This document shows, piece by piece, positions 36,721-49,488 of a DNA stretch of 64,000 nt; within the stretch, counting starts at the first letter, position 1; the number at the start of each line of letters is the position of its first letter. The stretch is from Euonymus europaeus (taxonomy: Eukaryota; Streptophyta; Magnoliopsida; Celastrales; Celastraceae): assembly GCA_963580455.1 (NCBI GenBank), contig OY756972.1, positions 20,413,001 to 20,477,000 on the forward strand. Reading direction: 5' to 3'. A program made the translations under genes and the position numbers. The notes beneath the pieces were generated by a model. That model was given only the letters and a program-made list of their open reading frames with translations, did not search any database and was not told where the DNA came from.

Positions 36721-38407
36721 AACTCGCCTTCGTAGCACCTTAACAAATAAACAAAGTAAACAACTTCTGTGTGAACTCTAGGTTACATTCTTACAACTCT
36801 GTGACAAGGCCACGAGTTAGTTTTCGCCAGTGAAAAAATATAATATATATTTCCACTCAAATCTATTCTCCGTTTCCCACCATAATTGCCAGAGACCTAG
36901 ACGCATGCTGAGCGCAAAGGGCCTTCTATATGACAAGGCTTAAGTCTCTTACCCAAGGCTTAAAACTTAAAATAATAAATAATAAATTCTAATAATAATA
37001 AAAATGTGACATAACAAATTTAATTAATGTATAGGAAATCAATACATAGTTAATAAGTCCTGTATTATTTTAAAAAAATAGTTAGTTAATAAGACAATTG
37101 TATTTTGTTAGGGAAGTAGAATATTACTAGTACCATTGATATTCCAACAAGTATAAAATATTATTAATTGATTTAGGAAAGTGTAGAATTACTTCGACTA
37201 TTGAAATTATCATAGGTATAGAGTATTAATTGACTAATGAGACTCACGAAATTCCAATAGTACATTTTAAACATTTGTGCATAAATAAATTTGAAGCAAT
37301 AAATATATAAATTTCAATTCTTAAAAGTGTTAAATATGAAGCAATAAACATATAAATTGAATTTGTTAAAGAGAAGTTTCTTTTAGGAAAACACAAACAT
37401 CCTTGAACTGTTGAACAACGTCATTTTCCTCATGAAATCTCTAATGCCCAAAGCAGACTTCAAGCTCTCAACAGAGAAAATTGAATCGATCAAAGAAGTC
37501 AAAGACACAGCTCAAAAACGATCAATGATTCCCTCCTCTTCTTAGATGTTTAGCAAGCTTAAGTCTAGTTTTTAAAACTATCCACTTTTTTATTCGATCG
37601 TTCTACTCCTATTTCTACTTCTACTTTCTATAATTTCAAGCCCCTAACAATCTTTTTCCAAGATCTCAACCCACCCAATAACTTTGATTTAACACTAATT
37701 GCTTCAACTCTTTGAACCTCTTAAAACGAAGATAGCTAAAGATATCCTACATTCCCCACTACTAGTATTAAGTATGTGTTTGGTAGAGCGTCGAGAAATT
37801 TATTTACCCTTTTCTCTTAACTCAGAAGCTTATACACTCTAACATTCCATGCTGCAATATTCACGCCACATATGTACAACTTATTTATCATAAAACATTT
37901 TAACTACCAATAGTAGTAATTTTACGATTTATACACTATCATAACTTAATCTATACCAAACTCTACACGTTTTATTTGAAAGCTTTACCACTAACTAATA
38001 ATTTTACAGCTTATACGATATAATAGCTTACATTCTATCATAACGAAACATACTTTAAGAGATAGAAAAATAACTACTCTAAAATCTTCTCACGAGCTTA
38101 CATATAGTTTCTTGCACGCCACAACAACATATCCAAAATGTTCCCTAACTATTTGAGTAAGGTCTCACAAATTATTCAAGTACACAATGATGTAAGCTAT
38201 TCACGAATGATATCACTAAACCTATGTATCTACTTACTTAAATTATTCTCTCTACCTTCTTTAGTTCTTTTCCAACTTGTCATTTGTTATTTTCAAGTTT
38301 GATTAACATCCAACTACCACCGCTCACACTAACAAGTTATTTCCCATAAGTTGTTGCAGACGGCATTACTTTATCCTACTACCTTACATAGCTTTATACA
38401 TAAAATC

Positions 38408-38641
38408 AATACTTGTAGGAGAAATTTTTATTACGCCACGTTCCCCCATTGTCGCGGATAGCGTAGGGGATGCCACGTGGTTTAGTGGTACCAGCTCTTG
38501 CCTTTGTAAGCACTTAAGGGTGCGGGTTCGAGCTGGGGAGGTTGCACAATTGTGCGAAGAATAATAAAGACCACGTGGCATCCCCTACGCTATCCGCGAC
38601 AATGGGGGCACGTGGCGTAATAAAAATTCCTCCTACAATAC
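38408..38641 (+). mobile_element. Small element: tRNA-like pol III promoter between inverted arms
   Basis: The left arm (about 38413-38480) and right arm (about 38571-38637) are near-perfect inverse copies of about 66 bp with only two or three mismatches; both contain TTTTTATTACGCCACG and CGCGGATAGCGTAGGG. The 90-bp centre is tRNA-derived: TGGTTTAGTGGT fits a pol III A box (38478-38489) and GGTTCGAGC fits a B box (about 38525-38533). It has no reading frame. It may be a SINE carried in a fold-back element, or a SINE whose flanks were inverted. A transcript would fold into a long hairpin. Confidence 0.7.
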
Positions 38642-39096
38642 TAATGTTGACAACTTTCCAAATGCAATTACATTGTAATATTCCCGATAGAAATAGCTTA
38701 CATGAGCTTTAAAAATAAAACAAACTAAAAAAAAGAGACTAACAGCAGAAATTGATAAAATATAAGAGCAACGCCTATGTGTACTAGTGGTGTAGTGGTA
38801 TCAGCTCTTGCCTTTGTAAGCACTTAAGGGTGCGGGTTCGAGCTGGGGAGGTTGCACAATTGTGCGGAGAATAATAAAGACCACGTGGCATGTCCTACGC
38901 TATCCGCGACAATGGGGGCACGTGGCGTAATAAAAATTCCTCCTACAATACTAATGTTGACAACTTTCCAAATGCAATTACATTGTAATATTCCCGATAG
39001 AAATAGCTTACATGAGCTTTAAAAATAAAACAAACTAAAAAAAAGAGACTAACAGCAAAAATTGATAAAATATAAGAGCAACGCCTATGTGTACTA
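38478..39096 (+). repeat. 310-bp tandem duplication of the pol III element and its right flank
   Basis: Units 38478-38787 and 38788-39096 are almost identical (a handful of substitutions, for example GCGAAG to GCGGAG and CATCCCC to CATGTCC). Each unit contains the tRNA-like body, the right inverted arm and about 145 bp of downstream flank ending GTGTACTA. The left inverted arm is present only before unit 1, so the duplication began inside the A box. Confidence 0.9.
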
Positions 39097-39734
39097 TATG
39101 TGTGCATCTAACAAAGCACATTTTTTGCATGAATATATAAGCTTTCTCAAGTTTCATAATATTAAAATTTTACTTAAATAAAATTTAAAATCAATTTTCA
39201 ATTATGGACCTATGGTCTACACAAAAACTGAAAACTTTCCTAATTTTCTGTTAGATGCGATTTTATAATTTCCATAATATCCTCATTAAACAAAATAATA
39301 TTTGAAAACAGCTAATCAAAAACTTCAACCACTCGCCACTCTATTTTTACACAAATGACAAATCCTTATTATTTTATGTACTTTCCGCGATGCTCTTTAC
39401 CTGGAAAAAAATGAACAAGTCTACAAAATTTATCAGAACAGGTAATGTAATTCTGGATCAAAACTAGCCAAAGAAAACTGTAACCAGAAAATCAGAATTG
39501 ATATTTGGTAATAAGGTAGAAGTTACCAAGACCAAAATATCTAATACGTAACATATACAACACATGTCTGAATGGTAAAAGCAAGCCTCGTACAGTAAAG
39601 CAAATAAAGTAGAGGTTAAAACAAAATTAAAGTCATCAAATCCGTAGCCGAACAGTTTAATCCAAGTGAAAAAGGTACTGTGCGAAACAGGCAAAAGATC
39701 TAATTCAAAAAGGTATACAAAAATAGAGTAATCA

Positions 39735-40340
39735 TGATACTGACCTCAAGAATAGTAGACAGATCCTTGGTTTACAAGTCCAGTCTTCCTCAAAAGATCT
39801 CTGAAATTGCAAGGGAAGAGAGAGGAACGAAGCACATACGGTACTACGGATTGCAACCGATCATGAAAACTAGGGGAAAAAGTACACGCGTAATGCTCTT
39901 CTTCTTTTTTTTGTAACGAAGAAAACAGTAGAAAACAAATCAATCAGAAGAATATGTAGCCACTCCTTCCTCACGAGGTTTAGAGCTGTTTCGCTTCGGT
40001 TTTCCATACAGTCTCTCTGAAACCAAACAGATCTCGAGGAAAACTAAATTTTGATACAGCTGCAATGGCATATGAAAATCACCAAAATTAAGAGTCTATA
40101 CAAGTTGTAAAATACAATTTAGGGCATAAAATTAAAAAAAACCGAATGTGTTATGGTAAGACAACCTGAGGAGAAAACTCCATTTTCAAGCATGAAACAA
40201 TATCGAAAACTACTCAGGATCAAGAGGAAAACATGAATAACACACAATTAAGGACGAGATCTGCTTCGCCGAGACCTAAAGCTAGGGCAGACGGAGCGAG
40301 AGAGCAACTCTCGAGTCACGCCAATACGAACGAATATCTG
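39735..40340 (-). other. Possible 5' leader exons of an unidentified minus-strand transcript
   Basis: On the minus strand, CTCGCTCCGTCTGCCCTAGC (near 40304) looks like a plant 5' UTR. A later stretch, TTGCAATTTCAG|AGATC to CTTGAG|GTCAGT (about 39804 to 39747), looks like a small spliced exon. I found no downstream coding exons, so this may be a non-coding transcript, a broken gene or chance. Confidence 0.2.
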
Positions 40341-40945
40341 GAAGTTGCGTATTGACAAGTTGTGTTTAAATAACGGAAGATCGATGCCCCCACTTGATCT
40401 ATACACGTCATTATTTTATTTTATTTTTTGAACGTATTATTTTTTAATCCTTTTTGGGATGTTTCTGGGCTTCGGTTCTCTTCGATCGCCTTTTGGTCAT
40501 CTGGGGACCGCCGATGTTCCACGGTCGCGAGCATATGTGAGTTCAATCTTTGAACTCGGCTTGTTTTGTGGATAACAACGGCTTAGCAGCTTTGTTTCGA
40601 TTTTTACCATTTTTATTATGATTACTTTTCCAATTTTCATAAATTATTTTGTCTCCCTATCCGTAGCAATGGTAAAAAATGGGATCCGAGTCGGATAGCA
40701 TATAATATTTACGACGTATTTGCATCTTCGGCTCTGATTTGGTTTAAATTTTCGGAAATACTTAATTGATCATACTTGAATTGATTTAAATTTAGACAAT
40801 AATTCAATTCGAGTTGAAATTCATATAACAAAAAAAATTGGATTTGGACCCCAACTTAATTTTAAACAAGATAAATTTATTATATTTGGACCCAAATTTC
40901 AGACATATAAATTATGTTCAAACTTAATTTAATTCGAATCGAATA

Positions 40946-41461
40946 TGATAACCTCATAAAAGATCCACCATTTGAAATGCGACACGTGGCAGATAATGTA
41001 CCCGACATACATTTGCTCGGTATAGTCTGACCTATATACATTGCTCGGTAGACTCCGAGCAATGTCCCTAGCCTACCTCGAGAAGGAGACGATCTCCTTA
41101 TCTGACAAGGATTATGTCTCCTATTACCGCAAGGACTATGCAAAGGAAGTGGATTCCCAATAGGAGAAGGACTCTCCTCATCCTTATAAAAAGGCCTCCT
41201 CACCAGGTAAAAACTTAACTTTTGATTAGTGACTTCACTCACAACTTTAGAGCACCGACCTACGTGTTCTCAAAGCTTGATTGTTTCTCATCTGACTTGA
41301 GCGTCGGAGCACCAACGCCAGAGAACAACAATCTCTGGCTTGGCCCCTAGCTTACGTGTGCTTATCTCAGCAGGCTACATCACAAGCCGAGGAAGTGGAA
41401 TACCGAGAAGACCTAGTTCCGAACGTACTGATACGTGGCAGACCGGTTTTGCACGTCATCA
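40946..41461 (+). repeat. 5' LTR of the gypsy element
   Basis: Starts TGATAACC and ends CATCA (TG..CA). A TATAAAAAG box lies at 41185-41193 and is the likely pol II promoter. It is 516 bp long and preceded by the GAATA target duplication. Confidence 0.95.
41185..41193 (+). promoter_or_regulatory. TATA box of the gypsy 5' LTR
   Basis: TATAAAAAG about 240 bp into the LTR, in a GC-richer context, repeated at the same place in the 3' LTR. Expected to direct genomic RNA synthesis. Confidence 0.6.
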
Positions 41462-41463
41462 GA

Positions 41464-41483
41464 TTGGCGCCGTCTGTGGGAAC
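41464..41483 (+). other. Primer-binding site of the gypsy element
   Basis: TGGCGCCGTCTGTGGGAAC begins four bases after the LTR. The TGGCGCC start is shared by Tat and Athila lineage elements, which prime with the 3' end of a host tRNA. Confidence 0.75.
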
Positions 41484-41509
41484 GTTGCTTTCCTCTAAAC
41501 AACAAAATT

Positions 41510-44500
41510 ATGGTTCGAACTAGGAGTAATAGGGACGAACAACATGCTGAGCCTACTGTCGCTGGAGGGAATGCCCATACTGACCAGATCGGTCAGCAGC
41601 AACTCCAGGATCAACTAACTCAGCTCATGCAGCAAATGACCAATCTTGCTCAGAGGATGGATCAGATCCAGGGGCAAAATAACGCACCACCACCTCGAGG
41701 ACGTATTCCTGAAGAATCAAGGGAAGAGAATTCTCGGACAGGAGAATCGGATAACCACGAACGAGCAAAATCCTCTGTTGGCACCAGTAGACGAACTCGT
41801 CCCACTCATACTCATGAGGGGGATAGTAAGTTCATCGAGGACGTGGTTGATCGAAAAACCGCGGTTATGCAAGAGCGCCCCTTCCTTGACACCATGGATT
41901 GGGACAGAACTCTCACACCTTTTGCACCCGAGATACAGAGTGCCCAGGTACCGAAGAATTTCAAAGTGGCCAACGTCGAAAAATATAATGGCAAAGGAGA
42001 CCCTCTAGATCACGTCATAGGCTTCCAGACCATGATGGAGTTTCTGCAAGCCTCCCCCGAGGCGTGTTGTAAAATCTTCCCTGTATCTCTGGTAGGAGTA
42101 GCAAGGAGATGGTTCAGAGCACTCCCTCACGGAAGCATACGTAGCTTTGATGACCTAACTAACAGGTTCGTGGCCCACTTCGCAAGTTCTCGGCCAGTAA
42201 AGAAGACTAACGCTACGCTAGTCACTATTCGCCAGAAGCCCAATGAGAGTCTCCGAGAGTTTGTTACCAGATTCAATAGCGATTGTTTGGAGATCCCCGA
42301 CCTCCAACCAATCATTGCTGTTACAGCCTTTACTACTGGAGTTCGGCATACAACGCTGAAACACTCCCTATCTAAGAAGCACCCTAAGAGCATTCCTGAA
42401 TTGCTCTCCAGGGTAGAGAAGTACATAACTGCTGACGAGATGATGGCAGCACCACACGCCACGGATAAATCCCCTGACAGATCTCCTTCAAGGAAGAAGA
42501 ATGACTCTGGACGGGCAGAGGGGGATAAGAAGCGTACAGAAGGAGGAAAACCTTCTTCTCGGAAGGATGACCGAACAAAAACAGCCCGATATGAATCCTA
42601 TACTCCTCTTAATACATCCCTGAAAAAAATTCTAAATGAGATACAGGATCGGGATATTGTCAGATGGCCGCCGAAGATGAGGCCCACACCCGGAAGAAGG
42701 GAGAGTGACAAGTACTGCAAATTTCATCGAGGGCCAGGTCATGACACTGATGAATGTCGCCAGCTGAAGGATGAGATAGAGAATCTCATCCGAAGAGGTT
42801 ATCTCAAGAATTTTACCAATACCGCTGGAGACAAAAGAAGGCGTGACGACAGGGAAGATCGAAGAGATGACGGGCGTGACCATAGAGGCGATGATAGACG
42901 ACAAAGAAGGAGGAGCGACGACTCTCCTCGGGGTAGGAACCGAGGAACCGCTGGAACCATTGGTATGATCATTGGTGGAATTGCGTCTGGAGGTGAAACA
43001 TCATCAGGGAGGAAAGCGTACGCTAGAGCGGTTCATCAAGTCTCCGATCAGAAGAAGAGGACGAAAACCGAGGATGAGAAGATCATCTTCTCAGACAGAG
43101 ATGGCGATGGGCTTCATCAACCCCATGATGACGCTCTCGTCATTGAGGCGGTTATAGCAAATTACACGGTCAAGAAAATACTCGTCGATAATGGGAGTGC
43201 TGCCGACGTCCTTTTCTACCATGCATACGAGCAGATGAACCTCCCCAAAGAGAGTTTGAAGAAATTCACGTCTCCGTTGTATGGCTTTACGGGAGAGCAA
43301 GTCATTCTAGCAGGAATGGTCGCTTTGCCCATAACCCTAGGAACGCATCCGAGGACTAAGGTATTCATGGTTGAATTCTTGGTGGTAAATGTTAAAACCC
43401 CGTACAATGCCCTCATTGGTCGACCGTTGCTTCATCAAGCGCGATCTGTGGTTTCAACTTACCATCTCAAGATGAAATTTCCTACTCGTGAAGGGATTGG
43501 CGAGGTCAAAGGCGACCAAAAGCTTGCTCGTCAAATGTACCACACTGATCTGAAAGATAAGAAGAAACCAGTTGCCACCTTGGAGTTGCTAGATGTCCAG
43601 GACACTATCACGCCAAAGCCTACAGCCGCCGAGAAGCTTATTCCTATCACGGTTGAAGAGGGCTCAGAAAGAAAAATCTATCACGGATCCGAGCTTAATA
43701 CAGATTCAAAGGAAAGCATAAAACGCCTACTCTTTCAGAATATCGAAGCATTTGCATGGAATGCAGATGAGATGCCGGGCATATCTGAAGATGTCATTAC
43801 CCACCGTCTCAGTTTAAAGCCTGGTAGCCGACCAGTAAAGCAGAAGAAGAGAAATTTTGCCTTAGACAGGCAAGAGGCCATTAAATCCGAAGTAGGGAAA
43901 CTTCTTGATGCTGGGTTCATACGAGAAGTACAATATCCCGAGTGGCTTGCTAATGTGGTGATGGTAGCAAAATCTAATGGTAAGTGGCGCATGTGCGTAG
44001 ACTTTACTGATCTGAACAAAGTCTGTCCTAAGGATAGCTACCCCTTGCCCAAAATTGATCAGTTAGTGGATGCAACCTCGGGCAAAGGGCTTCTCAGCTT
44101 TCTCGATGCTTACTCAGGATATCATCAAATTCAAATGGATAAAGATGACGAGGAGCATACTTCATTTGTCACTCCCGAAGGTACCTACTGCTACCAGGTG
44201 ATGCTTTTTTGGGTTAAAGAATGCTGGAGCCACCTACCAACGACTGGTCAATAAGATATTCGCACCACTGCTCGGAAATACGGTGGAAGCATACGTGGAC
44301 GACATCGTGGTAAAAAGTAAGGACGAGAAGGATCATCCTGCTGACTTAAAGAGTGTCTTCGACATTCTAAACAAGTACGACATGAAGTTAAATCCAGAAA
44401 AGTGCGCTTTCGGAGTCTCCTCGGGTAAGTTCCTCGGATTCCTCATATCAAGACGAGGAATCGAGGTTAATCCGGAAAAGTGCGCTTCCTTGCTCGATCG

Positions 44501-46741
44501 GGAGATAGATGTAAACACTTTTTTAACGCTCTCAAGAAGACCAACGATTTCCAATGGACCGAGGAATGCCAGAGATCATTCGAAGAATTGAAATCTTACC
44601 TCAGTCAACCACCGTTGCTCTCCTCTCCCGTCAATGGGGAGCCACTGTTTGTATATCTAGCCGTCACCGACCATGTTGTCAGTGCCGTACTTATACAAGA
44701 AGAGGAGAGGGTTCAGAAGCCGGTATACTACACCAGCAAGGTTTTGGCAGGTGCGGAAACCAGATACAGCCGAGCTGAGAAATTGGCTTTTGCGCTAGTA
44801 ACCACCGCGAGGAAGTTGAGACCGTATTTTCAGGCCCATACGGTCATAATCTTGACCGACCAACCGTTGAAAAACATATTGCAGAAGCCAGATACCTCTG
44901 GCAGATTGATAAAATGGTCCGTCGAGCTTAGTGAATTCGACATTCATTTTGAACCTCGAAAAGCCATGAAGGGGCAAGCTCTAGCAGACTTTGTCACTGA
45001 ATGTCAACCCTCACTCGAAGATGGAGATATAAGACCATGGGAGCTATTTGTTGATGGGTCCTCGAATCAGGAAGGAAGTGGAGCTGGAATCCTACTTCTC
45101 GGACCGGGAGGCATCCGTACCGAACATGCTCTTCGGTTCTTGTTCAAAGCCTCAAACAACGAGGCAGAATATGAAGCCCTCATTGCAGGTCTCAAGTTGG
45201 CAATAGAGCTGGAAATAAAATACTTGATAATCCACAGTGATTCACAACTCGTAACCGAGCAGGTGAAGGGAGAATATGTGGCGAAAGGTTCTAACATGAT
45301 TCGATATCTCGCCAAAGCTAAAGAACTGATGGGCAAGATAGTAAAAGTGGAGATAAGAAGAGTACCCCGAGAAGAAAATCAACAGGCAGACGTGCTGGCT
45401 CGTTTAGCCTCGGTTACAGATCAGGAGGAAGCGACCTCGGTAAGAATTGAGATCCTACCAAAACCTAGCATAGCGGTCAAAGCCATTACGGAGGTTAATT
45501 CAGGACGGTCTTGGATGGACCATATAAAGGCTTTCCTTGATGAGGGAAAGTTGCCAGAAGATAAAAATGAGGCAAGGAGTCTCCGAGCAAGAAGCTCGAA
45601 ATACTCTATTATACAGGGTAATCTATACAGAAGATCTTACACTCTTCCGTATCTTAAATGTCTTGCTCCACGAGAATCCGACTACGCTCTCCGGGAAGTC
45701 CATGAAGGGATATGCGGCAGTCATGCGGGTGCAAGGACTCTTGCCAATAAAGTCTTGCGTTGCGGATATTATTGGCCGACCATTAAGAAGGACGCCGAAG
45801 AATATGTTAGAAAATGTGACAAGTGCCAACGTCACGCTAATACACCACACTTGCCTCCTGCTGAACTCAAAAGTATACAAAATCCCTGCCCATTTGCACA
45901 ATGGGGGCTTGATTTATTGGGACCTTTTCCTCAGGCAACAGGGCAGAGGAAATTCCTCATTGTGGCAGTGGATTACTTCACTAAATGGGTAGAGGCTGAA
46001 CCGCTAGCAACCATTACCGACCATAAAGTCAAAGATTTCATCTGGAAGATGATCATATGTCGATACGGTATACCTCGGGTGATCATTACCGATAACGGAA
46101 GACAGTTCGTCAGCAATTCGATTCGAGAGTTTTTTAAAGATCTCGGAATTACTCTTAGCATTACTGCTGTTGCTCACCCACAGGCTAATGGACAAGTAGA
46201 GGTCACAAACCGAATAATCCTGCAGGGTTTAAAAGCTCGGCTGGATCAGGCAAAAGGACAGTGGGCCGAGCAGCTGCACAACGTCTTGTGGGCCTATAGG
46301 ACAACGCCAAGGACCTCAACTGGGGAAACTCCCTTCTCACTTACATATGGAACGGAAGCAGTTATTCCCATCGAAATTGGCGTTCCTAATCCTCGGGTTG
46401 AGGGGTTTGTTGAAGACGAGAACAATGACTTACTTCTTAACAACCTTGATTTACTTGAGGAAACGCGGGAAGAAGCTCGGATACGAACAGCAGCCTACAA
46501 GCAGAGAACTGCCAGGTATTTCAACAAACGAGTTCGGACAAGGAAATTCTCGGAAGGAGACTGGGTGCTGAGGAAGGCTTCAGCAGCAGGGAAACATCCT
46601 GGCAAGCTCGGTGAAACATGGGAAGGACCATACCGAGTTATTAAAGCCATGCTCGATGGAACTTATAGGATCGAGAATCCCGAGAAACCAAAGGAAATGA
46701 GGCCTTGGAATGCAGAAAATCTCCGCAGATATTATGTTTAA
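41510..46741 (+). pseudogene. Gypsy gag-pol polyprotein gene, disrupted
   Basis: The likely start is the ATG at 41510 (MVRTRSNRDEQ); the open frame extends upstream into the LTR but that part is not expected to be translated. Gag with its capsid-like region covers about 41930-42400, followed by a CxFHRGPGHDTDEC zinc-type motif near 42717. Retropepsin has DNGSAAD near 43187. Reverse transcriptase spans about 43870-44470 with VDFTDLNK, LDAYSGYHQI and YVDD (44293). RNase H has VDGSSNQ near 45051 and HSDSQL near 45236. Integrase has a zinc-binding HEG..CxxC region from about 45700 and catalytic acidic residues near 45914, 46087 and 46199. Two lesions are seen: an extra T in the run at 44205-44210 shifts the frame within RT, and about 25 codons are missing around 44490 between RT and RNase H. 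The frame resumes and stops at 46741. No complete Pol can be made. Confidence 0.92.
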
Positions 46742-47294
46742 ATGTGTTTTTCCTTTCCAGTAATAGTTCAGTTTTAATAACTTGCATCTAGCAATGCAAC
46801 ACCTAGGACTTCACTTACCTAAATAAAGATGGCATGTTTACGCCTAAAACGTTCTTGCTTCTAGCTTATTTTTGGCATCTGACTCAATCAGTATTACAGC
46901 TCGGACTCCTGGGCTACAATGCTCGGTTTGCCCTTTATGCTCTAAATCACAGCCAGACCTTCGTCGGCTACGATGACCGAGCAAACTAATTCATTACAAC
47001 TTTAAGACGACAAAGTTACAATGAGTTTCTCGGATAACTGTTACAACCCATTGTGGGGGTTCCAATAGTTAAGTTAACAACTTGTATGGTCCTAAGTCGT
47101 AATACTACTGCCGACTATCCGAAGAGAAAGATTGTGATTGTTACAGTAATGGGTTTTTACTACAACAATCTTAACATAGAATGATTAAAAGTCATTAAAT
47201 AAAGTTTCCCAAATCTTACAAAAGTTCCCGAACCTTACAAAAAGTGAGACAAAAATATAAACATAAAAAGAGAGAATTATGATTAAGCGGACTT
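46742..47294. other. Non-coding spacer of the gypsy element between pol and antisense gene
   Basis: About 550 bp without a convincing frame. Contains CTCGGNCT-type words seen elsewhere in the element. It would hold the 3' ends of both the sense polyprotein and antisense transcripts. Confidence 0.6.
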
Positions 47295-49450
47295 CTAGGG
47301 AGATTGGCGAGGAGCAGGCTGATTTTCAGCTTCATTAGTCTTCTCGGCGACATGGTCAGCAGGGGCAGGATCAGGATCAGTTGCACGGACGTTGGTAGAC
47401 ATATCACCTTCAATATCAACATAGGCATCAATGTCTTCATCCTGAATATCATCTATGTCCTGCAAATCTTCAAATTGCCGATATGCATCCTGCTGATCCA
47501 CATCTACATCATCCTTCCCAGCCAGAGCGGGGCAAATCTCGTCCAAAACGTCCGAGCTCTGGCCACACTGTACGAGGCATCGCCGAGCAGACTTAAGGGC
47601 CGCTTGATAACAGAAGAAGCCCTCTCTCCGAAGAAGGAATTCAAAATCCTTGGACTCCTTGAACTCTCTGAAGCCCACCTTGCGGCCCTCCTCGAAAGAC
47701 CGGGCACTGTCAGCCTCTGCATCGGCCTTCAACCGTTGGACCTCCTCCTGTGCCTCAGAGAGCTGGTCAGTAGCCGTCTTCTCCGCCTTTTTAATGTTCT
47801 CCAGATCCTGACGGCAAAGCAGCAAAGCCTTCTCGGTGCGATCCAGGGCTCCCTTGATAAGGAACATGTCCCTATCATGACTTGAAAGCCGAGAAGTGAT
47901 ATCCTTAACATCGAGGGATAGTCCCCCGAAGGGAGAAGTCAGCTGCAACCAAAAAGGGAGTGTTGGATCACTTTAACTAAAGCTCAATCAAAGATGAAGA
48001 AGCATGCGAATCCAAGAGCAATATTACAAACCTCGGCAAGCTTCGTCGCGGCCCCGTATACATTTTCCTCGGTCGACAGCTCCATAATTCGTTTCCTGTC
48101 AGACGGAAGGGCGAACTTCTCCACCATTTCCAGCGCTACCTGAGAGTTGGCGACGCTCTCGGATACCCGAACATCCCATTGAGGGACATTGGTATCAGTA
48201 GGTCTCAAGGGAGAATGACCTCGGGAAGGAGATGCTACCCGACGATAGCCCGGCGTCGGCACCGAAGGGGGAGGACCAAGAGGCACACCCCCTTTACCCT
48301 TCCCATGTGGGGGGGCAGGCTTCTTCGGCCTTTTGGATATTTCATCAGCAGTCTCTTTGCTTTTCCTTTTCTTTAGGAGGCCGGTTTTCTTTTGCAGATT
48401 AGCGTACGCCTGAAGAGCCGACATATCTGCAGACATAACAAGAAAAAGGAGTTATAATTTGACAAATTAGGAAGGAAAAGTAGAGACTACAAGTATAACA
48501 CCACCTCGCTGAGCTTGCTCGGACTGAGCTGCTCTGGTGAAGTCTTCCGCAGAACAAACAAAAACATTGCTTGTTGGGGAAAAAATCTCCCTAAGAGAAA
48601 TGTACCAGCTTAGTTCCTCCGACGATAGCTCGGGAAGATTACAAAATTTATTATATTTAGGGGGCATCCAAGTGGTCGGAAAAGGGAAGAGTTCGTCCTC
48701 GGCTAGAGGACTGCTAACAAATATATACATTTGCTTCCATTCATGGTTGGAGGATGAATATTTTGGGGCACACAGTCCCTTTTTAAATTTAAAATAGCAA
48801 AGACCGGGATTTGCTGGCAATTTGCACAAGGAGACGAGGTGCTGAAAAACATTGGACGAGAAGGGAATTTTTCTCTCGGCACAATAGAACAGGATAGTAC
48901 CGAGGAACGTCCAGGCATTCGGAGCAAGGCAGGCCGGACAAATACTAAAACGAGAGAATAAAGAAGCAATTGCAGGAGGGATAGGAATCCTCGCCCCATA
49001 GCTTAGAGCAGTAACAGAAATGGCGAATTCCCCATGTCTGGGATTAAAAACAGAGGAGCCAGAAGGAACAGGCCTACAGGGATAGGGAATTTTGTACAAG
49101 TTCCTAATATTCTCTACCTCGGGAGTGGAATACCGACAAAACAAGTTAGTCGGTGCCCGAGAACCATCTCCAGCGGCTCGGGCATAATCCCTTTGTGCCT
49201 CGAAGCCTGGTGGAGCCCCCTTAGGTAGCTCTGATCGGGGAATTTTACGTACCCTCTTAGGAGGTGTGCTATGTCTAGAGGACTCGTCTGAACGATGCTC
49301 CTCGGACTCATCTAAAGCTTGAAGGGAATCATTGGAAATTGTATTAGAAGAAGACATTGCTCGTACCTTAAGAGACGAAGAAAGCGGAAAGGCCGAAGAC
49401 GAAGACAGTGGTAAAGATTGCACCTCGGGTCTATATCTCGGGGCTCTCAA
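47295..49450 (-). CDS. Antisense additional gene of the Tat-type element, three exons
   Basis: Exons (minus strand): 48505-49450, 48032-48426, 47295-47942. They join to 1989 nt, up to 662 residues, with clean GT..AG borders and no stop. Residues about 125-315 match the plant 'putative gypsy type transposon' family (PF04195-like; ARIPIPPAIASLFSRF, TFLGTILFYC). Exon 2 is basic with KKRKSKE and KRPKKP, a likely nuclear-localisation region. Exon 3 is a coiled coil (LSEAQEEVQRLKADAEAD) followed by a strongly acidic tail. The function is not known. The frame is intact although gag-pol is broken. A TATA box at 49489-49497 would place the RNA start near 49460, so the downstream methionine at 49357 (MSSSNTISND) may be the true start. 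Confidence 0.85.
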
Positions 49451-49488
49451 AAATTTTCGAAGGCGTGAAAATGACAGGAGTGTTCTTA

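Larger units (their letters stand above)
34116..40945. other. Intergenic region between MADS-box gene and gypsy element
   Basis: The first 250 bp are the MADS 3' UTR with an AATAAA near 34333. The rest holds a minus-strand SINE remnant (about 34990-35165), a roughly 175-bp duplicated block (36395-36720), the inverted-arm pol III element and its tandem duplicate (38408-39096), and a stretch that looks like the leader of an unidentified minus-strand transcript (about 39735-40340). I found no protein-coding gene that I can support. Confidence 0.5.

Noticed and set aside
38478..38560. A functional tRNA gene
   Set aside because: The A and B boxes are present, but the sequence does not fold into a cloverleaf with a paired acceptor stem and the box spacing is long; a SINE-like origin fits better.
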